Below, in pieces: positions 37,968-47,075 of a stretch of DNA of 64,000 nt. The stretch comes from Lachnospiraceae bacterium (GTDB lineage Bacteria; Bacillota_A; Clostridia; Lachnospirales; Lachnospiraceae). The translations under genes were made by a program, and so were the position numbers. The notes under the pieces are model-generated. The model was not told the origin of the DNA. It saw only the letters and a program-made list of their open reading frames with translations, and searched no databases. Location of the stretch: the NCBI GenBank assembly GCA_017416505.1, contig JAFQCI010000062.1, positions 62,001 to 126,000 of the forward strand. The letters are read 5' to 3'. How positions within the stretch are numbered: position 1 is the first letter of the stretch; each line of letters starts with the position of its first letter.

Positions 37968-38969
37968 TTATCGGAAAAAGGTAAGAATAAATCTGGTAAA
38001 GGAACTTCCTTCTTTCGTGTCACTTTCCACCCGGATTCTGCCACCTTGTCCCTCTACAATGCTTTTGGTAATAGCCAGTCCCAGTCCTACACTATTAGGA
38101 TTTATCTCGTTTTGCACCCGATAGAATCTTGTAAATATTTTCCCCATTTCTGATTCTGGAATGCCCGGTCCATTATCCGTAACCCTAATCACCGTAGCCA
38201 AAGGATTCTGTTCTGCCTGAATCTTAATTTTTCCCTGTTCCTTCGTATATTCTATGGCATTTTTAATGATATTAATCAATGCCTCCTGCAGCCACTCTTT
38301 ATCATGTAACAGCAACAGATTTTCCTCACATTCTATTAAAACCATATGCCCCTTTTGCTCAATTTTGTCGTTTAAAGAGGCCACTGCTTCTGCAATGGTA
38401 GGATACAAAGGCTGTTCTTCCTTTTGAAACTGCACTGCTCCGGCTTCAATTCTTGCCAGCTTTAACATAGAAATAATCAGCCATTGAATCCTGGTTAATT
38501 GCTTTTCTGACTCTGTCAGCATTTTTAAACTCGTTTCCCTGTCCATTTCCTCTTTCATTAAAATATCATTAAACACAACCAACGAAGAAAGGGGGGTTTT
38601 TAACTGATGAAAAATATCATTGATTAAATCCTTTAAAAAAATCTTTTCCTTTTGCTGGGTTTCAATGGATTCTTTTAATATCCGCACCATCTCTGAAAAA
38701 TTATCCATTAAAATTCCGATATCCCCTTCTTCATAGGAAGAAAAGGACATTTCAAAAGAAGGGTCGTTTCTATGGGTTATCACCTGATTTGCCGCCTTAT
38801 TGACTTTATTTAATTTCTTGAAAATTCTGGAAAAGAAAAACAAACTCACTCCATAACACAAACCGCAGGAAAGCAAGGCTGTAAGAAGTGATTTACTAAA
38901 CCATAAAACTACTGCAAATACAAACACATATGCCCATGTCATATACTTTACTTCTTTATTGTTCCACAT
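37968..38969 (-). CDS. Sensor histidine kinase
   Basis: 333 residues. Two membrane helices close together (about 11-28 and 30-48) with almost no extracellular loop. A HAMP-like linker follows, then the phosphorylation motif FHQLKTPLSSL with H121, N box NIIKNAIEYT, and G boxes TDNGPGIP and GLGLAITKSI. The lack of a sensor loop resembles intramembrane-sensing kinases. It follows the response regulator gene by 14 bases. No ABC transporter is adjacent, although BceS-like kinases usually have one. Confidence 0.92.
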   Translation of the reverse strand: MWNNKEVKYMTWAYVFVFAVVLWFSKSLLTALLSCGLCYGVSLFFFSRIFKKLNKVNKAANQVITHRNDPSFEMSFSSYEEGDIGILMDNFSEMVRILKESIETQQKEKIFLKDLINDIFHQLKTPLSSLVVFNDILMKEEMDRETSLKMLTESEKQLTRIQWLIISMLKLARIEAGAVQFQKEEQPLYPTIAEAVASLNDKIEQKGHMVLIECEENLLLLHDKEWLQEALINIIKNAIEYTKEQGKIKIQAEQNPLATVIRVTDNGPGIPESEMGKIFTRFYRVQNEINPNSVGLGLAITKSIVEGQGGRIRVESDTKEGSSFTRFILTFFR

Positions 38970-38983
38970 ATCCGCCTGCCCTC

Positions 38984-39682
38984 TTACTCTTTTAACACTA
39001 ACTGGTATCCTAACCCTCTTACGGTCACAATCATTTCCGGATTCTTGGAATCATCTTCTATCTTTTCTCTCAATCTCTTTATGTAAACCGATAAAGTATT
39101 ATCATCCACAAACGCCTGGTCCACATCCCAAAGCCGCTCCATTAACTGTGTCCTGCTTAATGTCTGATTTGGATGGGTAACCAATTCCAATAAAAGCCTG
39201 TATTCACTTGGAGTAAGGAAAATTTCTTCTCCACCCTTCTTCACTGTGCAGCGGTTACTGTCAATCCATAAATCTTTGACCTGGTAGCAGGATACCGCAG
39301 TTCCCTTATCTTTCACATTTCTTCTGATGTTTGCCTTAATTCTGGCTTCTAACTCTTTCACCCTAAAGGGTTTGGTAATATAATCATCCGCCCCCATATC
39401 AAGTCCTTTTACAATATTAATTTCATCTGACACGGCAGTCAAAAAGATAATCGGCACCTGACTTCCCTTTTTCCTAATTGCCTCACAAAACTCAAATCCG
39501 GTTCCATCCGGCAACATCACATCCAACAAAATCAGGTCTAAGTCCCATCCTTCTTCCTCAAAAATCTTCTTCGCTGCCTCCAGGGTACCAGCTTCCCTTA
39601 ACTCATATCCCTCACTTTTTAAAGAATATGAAATTCCCATGGACAAAGCAAAATCATCCTCTACTAATAAAATCTTACTCAT
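38984..39682 (-). CDS. OmpR/PhoB-family response regulator
   Basis: 232 residues from ATG 39682. Receiver domain with the acidic pocket VEDD, phospho-acceptor D54 (LILLDVMLPDG) and TKPF lysine, then a winged-helix DNA-binding domain (TPSEYRLLLELVTHPNQTLS, TVRGLGYQL). First gene of the two-component operon. The target is unknown. Confidence 0.95.
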   Translation of the reverse strand: MSKILLVEDDFALSMGISYSLKSEGYELREAGTLEAAKKIFEEEGWDLDLILLDVMLPDGTGFEFCEAIRKKGSQVPIIFLTAVSDEINIVKGLDMGADDYITKPFRVKELEARIKANIRRNVKDKGTAVSCYQVKDLWIDSNRCTVKKGGEEIFLTPSEYRLLLELVTHPNQTLSRTQLMERLWDVDQAFVDDNTLSVYIKRLREKIEDDSKNPEMIVTVRGLGYQLVLKE

Positions 39683-39743
39683 TTCACGCAACCCATCCTA
39701 TACATAGTTCTTCACAAAGATTATCACGATACTTTTAGGATTA

Positions 39744-40796
39744 TTAATCCTCTAATTCTATTTTCTTTTCCATTAAAATTTTTAATATCTCTTCCTGTGT
39801 GGAATTCTTATTGGCACTATTTATTACTTCACATATTTGTTCCACAACATCTAAATCCGTTTCCAGTTCCTCAGAAATAACCACATAAGATTTACCTTTT
39901 GACAGTTTCTTTTGAATCAATTTCAAAAGATTTTTCATTTCACCCATTTCGATTCCTTCTTCACGACCCTCTTCACGTCCATCTTCTAATAAAGTTTGTT
40001 CGTGCAGCTGTTTATCATATTCCGTTATACTTATCATTTCTACCTCCGCTCTAAATTTTGTTAGTATTTCTACCAAAATCCCATCCTCAATACATTCCTT
40101 AACCGCCTTAGCCACCGCCTTCTCAATTTCCATAGTCTTCGAATAATTACGGACTTTTTGTACATAAATAGAATAGTCTTTTATATCTTTACAAGCCTCC
40201 ATTAATTCTGTATTCCGTCCATAGTTAATATTAATCACGGTAACCACTAATTCCAGTTGAGGATGTTCTTCTTTTTGTTCAAATGCATCTGATAACTTTA
40301 AAACACTTCTGTCTTCCATTTCTTTTTCACCATTATAAAACACGACAAAATGAGGTGTAGGAATTTTTATCAACTTACTGGAATATGTATACTTTCTTGG
40401 AATCATTCCTTCCAGCAAAGTAGATACATAATGTAAGTCCCTTAAAGGTATGTTGGGACAATAGGTGCTTTGGTGTTCGAAAATGTTTAGCCTTAAATCA
40501 AACAGAAAAGAAAGGTCATTCTTCATACTTAGATATACTACATTTTCCAACGTATTAATCTCTAAGTCTTCTGGATTTTCATAATTCGAATGATTCAGTG
40601 CATTATAAAGTCTTAAGAGTTTCTCCTTATCATTAAAAATAAACCTGAATAACGTATCTTTATATTTGTAATTCACTGAACTATCTGCTTTTTTGAAATA
40701 ATTCCGTTTTTGCTCCTGTGTAGGAAATAACATCTCCTCTGTTTTCTGTTTTGCATTTTCATTTAGGTTTTTGTTGTTTGTTTCTTCTTTTGCCAT
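39744..40796 (-). CDS. Rpn-family (PD-(D/E)XK) recombination-promoting nuclease-like protein
   Basis: 350 residues. N-terminal nuclease core: NYKYKDTLFRFIF, and FDLRLNIFEHQST, which supplies the D...E-x-Q part of the PD-(D/E)XK site; RDLHYVSTLLEGM and FVVFYNGEKEMEDR follow. The C-terminal tail has EDGREEGREEGIEMGEMKN, typical of this family. Formerly annotated as putative transposases, they are DNA nucleases that stimulate RecA-independent recombination. The protein looks complete. Single gene between the two-component system and a divergent dehydrogenase. Confidence 0.8.
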   Translation of the reverse strand: MAKEETNNKNLNENAKQKTEEMLFPTQEQKRNYFKKADSSVNYKYKDTLFRFIFNDKEKLLRLYNALNHSNYENPEDLEINTLENVVYLSMKNDLSFLFDLRLNIFEHQSTYCPNIPLRDLHYVSTLLEGMIPRKYTYSSKLIKIPTPHFVVFYNGEKEMEDRSVLKLSDAFEQKEEHPQLELVVTVININYGRNTELMEACKDIKDYSIYVQKVRNYSKTMEIEKAVAKAVKECIEDGILVEILTKFRAEVEMISITEYDKQLHEQTLLEDGREEGREEGIEMGEMKNLLKLIQKKLSKGKSYVVISEELETDLDVVEQICEVINSANKNSTQEEILKILMEKKIELED

Positions 40797-41176
40797 AGAC
40801 TCTCCTTTTCTTCGAGTCCGAACTCTACATTTGACAAAAGTTAAATTTTATTATCTGCAAGAATCAATAAAAAATATTCCTTCTAAAAGCATTTTATAAT
40901 ATTTCCCTTCTATCCGAATGCATTTCGAACTCCAATTATTCATTTTTCATAAGCATGGATTTCAAAATACTTCGACTACTGCTGATGAGTAGAGATGAGA
41001 TGAATTCTCATAATAGAATTGAAAATATAAGTTTAAGAAATGAATGCTTTAGTTCATGCTAGCATATAAATAGTTATTTTTCAAGATAAAATCAAACATT
41101 AAAAATCTGATTGAAATCGTCTTATCTTGATGATATCATGATACATAGAGCAAATAAAAAAGAAGGTAAAAAAGAC
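40797..41176. other. AT-rich divergent intergenic region
   Basis: It separates the Rpn-like gene and the plus-strand dehydrogenase. Promoters for both are expected here, but no clear -35/-10 pair stands out. No hairpin with a T-run and no RNA gene was recognised. Confidence 0.4.
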
Positions 41177-42136
41177 ATGAAAATAGTAGTTTTAGAAGCC
41201 GATGCCATGGGTTTGGGTGTTAATTTTGATTCCCTAAAGCAATTCGGAGAAGTTATCATTTATGGCAAAACCCAGGCAGAGGAAATCGTAGAACGAATCA
41301 AAGATGCAGATATCATCATTCCCAACAAATCCATCTTAAATGAAGAAAACTTAAAAGAAGCAAAAAACTTAAAACTCATTTGTGAAGCCGCTACCGGTTA
41401 CAATAACATCGACATTGAATATTGTAAAAAACGTGGAATTCCTGTTACCAATGTAGTAGGTTATTCTACTCCCATTGTGGCACAGCACACCTTCGCCCTG
41501 CTGCTTTATATATATGAAAAACTTCATACCTACAATGAATATGTGAAAAATGGAGAATATTCGGAAAGTGGCGTATTTACGAAAGTAGAACCTTTATTTT
41601 ATGAATTGTCCGGTAAGAAATGGGGTATCATCGGCATGGGTAATATCGGTCGGGAAGTTGCTAAAATCGCCACTGCCTTCGGCTGTGAAGTGATGTATTA
41701 TTCTGCTTCCGGGAACACCTATGATGTTCCTTTCCAAAGAGTAGAACTGGATGAATTATTATCTGCTTGTGACATTGTTTCGGTTCATTGCCCATTAAAC
41801 CAGCATACCCATCATTTATTAACTTATGAAAAATTCCGGAAAATGAAACAAACCGCTGTTCTCATCAATGTGGCAAGGGGACCTGTCATCGTAGATGCCG
41901 ACCTTGCAAAGGCATTAAATGATAACCTGATTATGGGAGCCGCTCTTGATGTATTTGAGGTTGAACCGATTCCAAAGGATAACCCACTATTAAATATCAA
42001 AGATAATACCAAACTGATTATGACTCCTCATATCGGATGGGGAAGTTTAGAGGCCCGGAGCCGCTTGATTGAGGATATTCGAAAAAGTATAGAAGCCTTT
42101 CTAAACGGAAATCCTAGAAGTGTTGTAAATCAATAA
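41177..42136 (+). CDS. D-2-hydroxyacid dehydrogenase (NAD-dependent)
   Basis: 319 residues from ATG 41177, preceded by GAAGGT; a longer frame from 41111 lacks a ribosome site. NAD-binding GMGNIGREVA, NVARGPVIVD with the substrate Arg, the Glu-containing DVFEVEPIP and catalytic His in MTPHIGWGSLEARS match the D-isomer 2-hydroxyacid dehydrogenases (glycerate, phosphoglycerate and lactate-type). The substrate is not determined. The stop codon is followed after four bases by copy 2 of the dispersed repeat. Confidence 0.88.
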   Translation: MKIVVLEADAMGLGVNFDSLKQFGEVIIYGKTQAEEIVERIKDADIIIPNKSILNEENLKEAKNLKLICEAATGYNNIDIEYCKKRGIPVTNVVGYSTPIVAQHTFALLLYIYEKLHTYNEYVKNGEYSESGVFTKVEPLFYELSGKKWGIIGMGNIGREVAKIATAFGCEVMYYSASGNTYDVPFQRVELDELLSACDIVSVHCPLNQHTHHLLTYEKFRKMKQTAVLINVARGPVIVDADLAKALNDNLIMGAALDVFEVEPIPKDNPLLNIKDNTKLIMTPHIGWGSLEARSRLIEDIRKSIEAFLNGNPRSVVNQ

Positions 42137-42140
42137 TTTT

Positions 42141-42319
42141 GATACCAGGGTCAAAAGGTCATACTTTTCATGCTTGCATGAAAAAGTATGACTTTGGGAC
42201 CCGCAAAAACATGAGAAAGTAGCCCGAATAGGGCGGATTTCGAATGTTTTTAGAATTGCGAGAGCACAAAGTGCGGAGCAATTCGTAGGTATCAAGGGGT
42301 CAAAATACCTTTTGACCCC
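42141..42319 (+). repeat. 179-bp structured dispersed repeat, copy 2
   Basis: Nearly identical to 15216..15391: same GATACCAGGGTCAAAAGG opening, CATGCTTGCATG hairpin tip, TTTGGGACCCGCAAAA, GCCCGAATAGGGCGG, GTTTTTAGAATTGCG, GCAATTCGTAGGTATCA and GGTCAAAATACCTTTTGACC ending. It directly follows the dehydrogenase stop codon. Confidence 0.9.
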
Positions 42320-42355
42320 AACATCATAATTTTAAAAGCTAAGAAACAAATATTT

Positions 42356-42437
42356 GCCCTGGGATTAGAGGTGACCCCCAAAAGTTAGACCAAAAATCTA
42401 ACGATTGGGATGTCGGTTCCAATTGCAGGGCTTTTTT
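42356..42437 (+). terminator. Long terminator hairpin with IS3-like end sequence
   Basis: GCCCTG (42356-42361) pairs with CAGGGC, with GTTAGA-TCTAAC at the tip, followed by TTTTTT on the plus strand. The internal GTGACCCCCAAAAGTTAGAC resembles terminal repeats of IS3/IS150-group elements, so it may be a remnant insertion-sequence end recruited as a terminator. It can terminate the plus-strand dehydrogenase transcript. Confidence 0.5.
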
Positions 42438-43429
42438 CATACCATAACTTCATTCAGACATTGCCCTGTTTCCATAAATTCTACAATATTCTTTACTGTT
42501 GTCTGGGCAATATTTTCCAAGGCTTCTTCCGTTAAGAACGCCTGATGGGATGTAACAATGACATTCGGCATGGATATCAGTCTGGCAAGGGTGTCATCCT
42601 CCATGATATGTCCCGAATTGTCTTCAAAGAACAAATCAGATTCTTCTTCGTATACATCCAGACATGCGGCACCCACCTTGCGTGATTTGATTCCTAAAAG
42701 CAATGCTTCCGCGTCCACAAGGGCACCCCTGGATGTATTAATCAGCACAACACCCTTTTTACATTTTTCCAAAGTGGATGCATTCATAATATGGTGCGTT
42801 TCTTCTGTCAATGGGCAATGTAGGGAGATGATGTCACTCTTTGCAAACAATTCATCCAGTTCTACATAGCGAATGGTATCGCCATTGTCAAGTCCCTCTG
42901 CCGGAAACTTATCATATGCCAGTACCTTCATGCCAAATCCCCGGCAGATATCAATAAATACCCGTCCAATTCGTCCTGTTCCAATGACACCAACGGTTTT
43001 TCCATAAAGGTCAAAGCCAGTCAGCCCGGACAAACTAAAATTAAAATCTCTGGAACGAATATACGCCTTATGAATCCGGCGAATCGATGTCAGAAGCAAT
43101 GCCATGGCATGCTCAGCCACTGCATAAGGAGAATATGCCGGTACCCGTAATACATGAATTTTTCCATAAGCATGCTTGAGATCTACATTATTAAATCCCG
43201 CACACCGCAAAGCCAGTACCTTCACACCCATTTCCTCCAGGTGGTCAATGACTGCTTCGTTTATTGTATCATTTACAAAAGCGCACACACCATCGTACCC
43301 CTGTGCAAGATAAACCGTATCTTCATTTAGTTTTGTTTCAAAATATTTAAACGTAACCCCATATTCTTTGCCATATTTATCAAACGAAGGCTTATCATAA
43401 GGTTTTGTATCAAAAAATGCAATCTTCAT
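42437..43429 (-). CDS. ldhA: D-lactate dehydrogenase-like 2-hydroxyacid dehydrogenase
   Basis: 330 residues. LRCAGFNNVDL, VPAYSPYAVAEHAMALLL, NAD-binding GTGRIGRVFIDI, LINTSRGALVDAEAL, LDVYEEESDLFFEDNSG and catalytic His in VTSHQAFLTEEAL are typical of fermentative D-lactate dehydrogenase (LdhA). It reduces pyruvate to D-lactate with NADH. AGGAGGTTCCAG precedes the start. Upstream are a 15-bp perfect hairpin and a LytTR-box-like direct repeat (43673-43705), so expression may be regulated. Confidence 0.85.
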   Translation of the reverse strand: MKIAFFDTKPYDKPSFDKYGKEYGVTFKYFETKLNEDTVYLAQGYDGVCAFVNDTINEAVIDHLEEMGVKVLALRCAGFNNVDLKHAYGKIHVLRVPAYSPYAVAEHAMALLLTSIRRIHKAYIRSRDFNFSLSGLTGFDLYGKTVGVIGTGRIGRVFIDICRGFGMKVLAYDKFPAEGLDNGDTIRYVELDELFAKSDIISLHCPLTEETHHIMNASTLEKCKKGVVLINTSRGALVDAEALLLGIKSRKVGAACLDVYEEESDLFFEDNSGHIMEDDTLARLISMPNVIVTSHQAFLTEEALENIAQTTVKNIVEFMETGQCLNEVMV

Positions 43430-43574
43430 TCTGGAACCTCCTTGCTTTTAATACCTCGCAATTATAGTATACTTAGAACGATGATTATAATCAATTATTT
43501 TTCAAAAATAAGAGTAGAAATTTTTACCACATCATTTTTCCTCCGCTTTCCCCTATACCTCTCCGAATATACCA

Positions 43575-43614
43575 TTAAAGTCAAGCTAATACCTAATACT
43601 TAGCTTGACTTTAA
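43575..43614. terminator. 15-bp perfect hairpin upstream of ldhA
   Basis: TTAAAGTCAAGCTAA and its complement around a 10-base loop. A close copy is at 47925..47966. It may terminate the 47.7..43.8 kb operon or lie in the ldhA leader; the T-run is short. Confidence 0.55.
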
Positions 43615-43672
43615 CCCGTTTACATTTTAACTTATAATTTTACTTCAAGCTCCTGAAATACACAAGCCAAAA

Positions 43673-43705
43673 TGTATGAACGACAAAATTTTTGTATGAA
43701 CGACA
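43673..43705 (-). promoter_or_regulatory. Direct repeat TGTCGTTCATACA x2, 20-bp period (LytTR-box-like)
   Basis: Two exact 13-base copies start 20 bp apart on the minus strand, followed by a degenerate third (TTGTGTATTTC). CGTTCAT fits the general LytTR half-site [CA]GTTN[AG][TG]. Single related copies are at 47843-47855 and 57890-57902. The rest of the 43430..43812 gap is AT-rich with no gene. Confidence 0.5.
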
Positions 43706-43812
43706 TCTAATTGATTTTTCATTATTTTATACTTGTATTAAATTTCATTTCAAACCATTTAGATTTTTTAATTATTTTAACCCAAACCACTATGCAGACA
43801 TAACATCTACCT

Positions 43813-45144
43813 TTATTCCTTCCTCATCGCTATCCTCATACATCCCCAAAAGTACACCCAGCTTGCCAAAACTGCCACCATTCCGGTTCTTAAGTCAAAA
43901 ACAATCTGAAAATCCAGTATCTGTTTTGTTACCATATTCAAAAGAAGTAGAAAAATCGCAGACAAATAGATTCCCAGTACCGTTGCCAAAAGCATTATCG
44001 TACCCATCTCCATGGAACCTATCCACCTTCTATCCCGTTTCTCCATTCCGATATCCTGTAACATGGAAAAATATCTCGCATTTCTATCCCGATAAAACTG
44101 AAACATATAACCGACAGAAAATGTAATGATTAACCCTATCACTCCTGCAATTAACAGCAAAAGTTTACCGATGTGATCCATAATCCAGTACAACAAACTG
44201 TATTCCATTCCCTTTCCGGTTAGTTTCACCTGAGAGTCCTCCGACTCATAGACTTCTGCAAGATTCAGCCTTAAAATACTATCCATATTTTCATAATTTT
44301 CTACATATTCCATATAGTCATGAAAATAATACCGGATACTTCCACCAGAAATGATAAAACGCTCCCTGTCCTCTAAAAAAGGATTGATATAGATATGTTC
44401 CAAATGAACATCCCTTGTAAAAACGCTTTCCCGATATGAAAGCAGTTCTGCCTGAAAAATTCCTGTCAACGTATAATCACGCAGAATAATTTCTTCTGTT
44501 TCCTCATTGATAAAAGAAATACTTACTTTCGTTCCCAGTAATGATTCCTCTATATTTTCCACCCCAAAAACTTCCAATATATGCGTATCCAGCATGATTT
44601 CACCCGGACGTTCCGGATAACTTCCCATCAGATACCCTTTCCCATACTCCTTAGTGATTTTATCCGCAAATACAGCCATCCCCGGCTGATACAATCCGAC
44701 GGAAACCGGAGAAGAATTTCCCTGTATACTCTGATACATTTTTCGCTGACTCACATAATAATTTACAGCCTGACAGGTTTCGCCATTTAAAATCAGCCCC
44801 ATATTCCCGGCAGCAAGTAATTCCTCGCCTTCCGTTAAATCAAGGGTACATAGGACAGAAGTTTCCACCGCATGGTATTTTTCCTGCATCTCATGACTTC
44901 CGGCTACTAAGCCCTCTATGACATTCTCTGCCAGTTCCTGACTTCCAATTTCTGAATAATAATAACAATCTGTCACATGCTTTTGATTAAACCCTTCGAT
45001 ATATGCAAAGTAGGATTGCATTACCATCAAAAAGCAGAATATTATCATAAAGACAAATACCATTCCAAATATCATCTTTTTCATCATCTGCTTTCCGGCA
45101 CCCAGATTCCAAAAAGCAATCTGAACCTTATCTTTCACTCTCAT
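43813..45144 (-). CDS. FtsX-like ABC permease subunit
   Basis: 443 residues. N-terminal helix (about 24-44), an extracellular domain of about 280 residues with YPERPGEIMLD (as in FtsX/MacB domains), and three C-terminal helices (about 332-352, 382-405, 415-435). FYRDRNARYFSMLQDIGMEK is the coupling segment. It corresponds to one half of an eight-helix permease and overlaps the other half, at 45128, by 17 bases. With the ATPase at 45888 this makes a three-gene exporter. The substrate is unknown. Confidence 0.78.
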   Translation of the reverse strand: MRVKDKVQIAFWNLGAGKQMMKKMIFGMVFVFMIIFCFLMVMQSYFAYIEGFNQKHVTDCYYYSEIGSQELAENVIEGLVAGSHEMQEKYHAVETSVLCTLDLTEGEELLAAGNMGLILNGETCQAVNYYVSQRKMYQSIQGNSSPVSVGLYQPGMAVFADKITKEYGKGYLMGSYPERPGEIMLDTHILEVFGVENIEESLLGTKVSISFINEETEEIILRDYTLTGIFQAELLSYRESVFTRDVHLEHIYINPFLEDRERFIISGGSIRYYFHDYMEYVENYENMDSILRLNLAEVYESEDSQVKLTGKGMEYSLLYWIMDHIGKLLLLIAGVIGLIITFSVGYMFQFYRDRNARYFSMLQDIGMEKRDRRWIGSMEMGTIMLLATVLGIYLSAIFLLLLNMVTKQILDFQIVFDLRTGMVAVLASWVYFWGCMRIAMRKE

Positions 45145-45904
45145 CCATCTGCCTCCACTGCTTTCGAAATGAAATCCACATCACAAACATACTGATACCA
45201 CCAAGGGTAAGCACCATCAGCCAGGAAACCCTGTCAAAAGAAGCATAAATATACATTGTTTCTGCCATATACCGGTTCAGCATGGTAACAAGAAAGGCAT
45301 TCATGCCTGTTGCCAGTATCAATGCCAACACGTTCCGCAGGGCAAAGAAAATATAGTAAATCTCCTGACATACCCGTCTCGAACATCCAAGCTGCCTTAG
45401 CATCCGTATATAATGTTTCCTTCTCATCAGTTTCATGGTAAAAGAATTTGACAGATTATTCAACATAACCATTAACATTACCACACCAATGGCAAAAAAG
45501 GTAATCTGGCAAAAAAGCATGGCACAAAGAATCTCGTCCAATCCCTCATTCCATATATCTTTTCCCGAAAAAGCCGCCTGTAATTTATGCCTCCAGATTC
45601 CATCCAGGTCATCCCTCCTGGCGTAGCCCGAATCTCCTACACTGGAAAATGAAATATCACAAAATCCCATTTCCTCTAATTTAGATATATCCTGTTCCCC
45701 ATATCCCGTAAGAAAAAAATCGTATCCCTCCGGATAAATGGTTTTCATGTATTCCCCGCAAATTTCATCCACGCTAAAAGCCACCGTAAACAAAAAAAGT
45801 ACACTGGTAAAAATCAACCACTGTAACGCCACGGATATCATCCATTCTAACTTTTCATACCTGTACTCATGCAAAATTAATCTTATTTTATCCCAAAATT
45901 TCAT
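45128..45904 (-). CDS. FtsX-like ABC permease subunit, short form
   Basis: 258 residues. One N-terminal helix (about 25-45), a small extracellular domain of about 80 residues, and three C-terminal helices (about 130-150, 185-205, 225-245). MRRKHYIRMLRQLGCSRRV is the coupling segment. The extracellular domain is shorter than the roughly 280 residues of its partner. It overlaps the ATPase gene by 17 bases upstream and the second permease by 17 bases downstream, indicating tight translational coupling. Confidence 0.75.
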   Translation of the reverse strand: MKFWDKIRLILHEYRYEKLEWMISVALQWLIFTSVLFLFTVAFSVDEICGEYMKTIYPEGYDFFLTGYGEQDISKLEEMGFCDISFSSVGDSGYARRDDLDGIWRHKLQAAFSGKDIWNEGLDEILCAMLFCQITFFAIGVVMLMVMLNNLSNSFTMKLMRRKHYIRMLRQLGCSRRVCQEIYYIFFALRNVLALILATGMNAFLVTMLNRYMAETMYIYASFDRVSWLMVLTLGGISMFVMWISFRKQWRQMDESER

Positions 45905-46565
45905 GATTCACTATCTTTCCATCCTGTAATGTGATGATTTCATCTGTCAGCTTCGCATCTTCCGGGTTATGAGTAATTAAAACCACCGTTTTCCCCTGCT
46001 CCACCTGTGTCCGCAATAATTTCATAATTACCTGTCCATTTTCCCAGTCCAAATTTCCACATGGTTCATCCGCAAATATCATTTCCGGCTCATTTACAAT
46101 CGCCCGGGCAATGCACACACGCTGCTTTTCTCCTCCCGAAAGATTCTTCACATACGCATCTTTTTTATGTAGCATTCCAACCGTTTCCAACGCCTGTTCT
46201 ATCATTTCGTTTCTAAGTTTTGCCTCTGTTTTTGAAATCATTAATACGATTTCCACATTTTGATATACCGTATACATTTCCTCAAGAAAATAATCCTGAA
46301 AAATAAAGCCAATCTTATTACACCGATAATGTGCCATTTCCCACTCATTTAAGGAATATAAGTCCGTCCCATCTATCTGCACGCATCCCTTAGTGGGCTT
46401 TAACAGTCCACCCATCATTTTTAATAAAGTGGACTTTCCACTGCCGGAACGTCCCACAATACTTACAAAAGTCCCATCCAAGGCGGTGAAATCCACACCT
46501 TTTACCGGCCATATTTCACCGGAACTGTCCTTATAACATTTTCCTAAATCTTTTACCTCTATCAT
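45888..46565 (-). CDS. ABC transporter ATP-binding protein
   Basis: 225 residues. Walker A GRSGSGKSTLL, Q-loop FIFQDYFLEE, signature LSGGEKQRVCIARAI, Walker B MIFADEPCGNLD and LITHNPEDA are intact. It precedes its two permeases in the operon and follows the small secreted protein gene by 15 bases. Confidence 0.95.
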   Translation of the reverse strand: MIEVKDLGKCYKDSSGEIWPVKGVDFTALDGTFVSIVGRSGSGKSTLLKMMGGLLKPTKGCVQIDGTDLYSLNEWEMAHYRCNKIGFIFQDYFLEEMYTVYQNVEIVLMISKTEAKLRNEMIEQALETVGMLHKKDAYVKNLSGGEKQRVCIARAIVNEPEMIFADEPCGNLDWENGQVIMKLLRTQVEQGKTVVLITHNPEDAKLTDEIITLQDGKIVNHEILG

Positions 46566-46580
46566 GCCACACTTCCTTTG

Positions 46581-47060
46581 CTACTTTTCAAAAACCAATG
46601 TCTTTACCGGATTATTAATCTGAACGGTTTTATGTAATGAGTCATATTCAAACACCAGCCCAAACGCATAACCACTCTGGTAACACCAGTAAACATATGT
46701 AAATGTTCCAGTTTTACTTCCTTCTTCTAATAATTCATATTCATTCACTACATACATCTGATTTAAATCTGAGACCTGCTCCAACTGTTCCTTTGTTAAA
46801 GGAACCACTGCTCCACGCTCTTCCATTGTTTTGTAAAGTTCCAGTTGTGCCTCCTGATAAATCGCATTGAAATCAATGTTAAAAAACTGAAGCTTTCCAT
46901 CTTCTACCACAAGATACGCATCCGGATATTCAGGACAATCCTTAATCTTGTAAGTTCCTTCTGTAATTTCCGCTCCACCAACCTTGGTAACGAATCCCAC
47001 CGCTACCAGTAATGCTACTGCAAGTATTATGCCAATTCCTATTTTAATACCTTTTTTCAT
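46581..47060 (-). CDS. Small membrane-anchored extracellular protein, unknown function
   Basis: 159 residues. Lys-rich start and one hydrophobic helix (about 7-25), then an extracellular beta-rich domain beginning EITEGTYKI and containing YVYWCYQSGYAFG. The helix lacks a lipobox. It sits between the 219-residue membrane protein gene and the ABC genes in one operon, so it may be a partner or sensor of that transporter. No family was recognised. Confidence 0.65.
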   Translation of the reverse strand: MKKGIKIGIGIILAVALLVAVGFVTKVGGAEITEGTYKIKDCPEYPDAYLVVEDGKLQFFNIDFNAIYQEAQLELYKTMEERGAVVPLTKEQLEQVSDLNQMYVVNEYELLEEGSKTGTFTYVYWCYQSGYAFGLVFEYDSLHKTVQINNPVKTLVFEK

Positions 47061-47075
47061 TCCTGCACCTCATTC

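Noticed and set aside
36064..39682. Sigma/anti-sigma and two-component genes considered as one regulatory operon
   Set aside because: The two pairs are separated by about 170 bases with no overlap or shared ribosome-site coupling; treated as separate units.
39744..40796. Rpn-like gene considered as an active transposase of an insertion sequence
   Set aside because: No terminal inverted repeats or target duplication seen around it; the family is now understood as nucleases.
42101..42295. 64-codon minus-strand frame
   Set aside because: Falls in the dispersed repeat copy 2; the equivalent frame is not conserved in copy 1.
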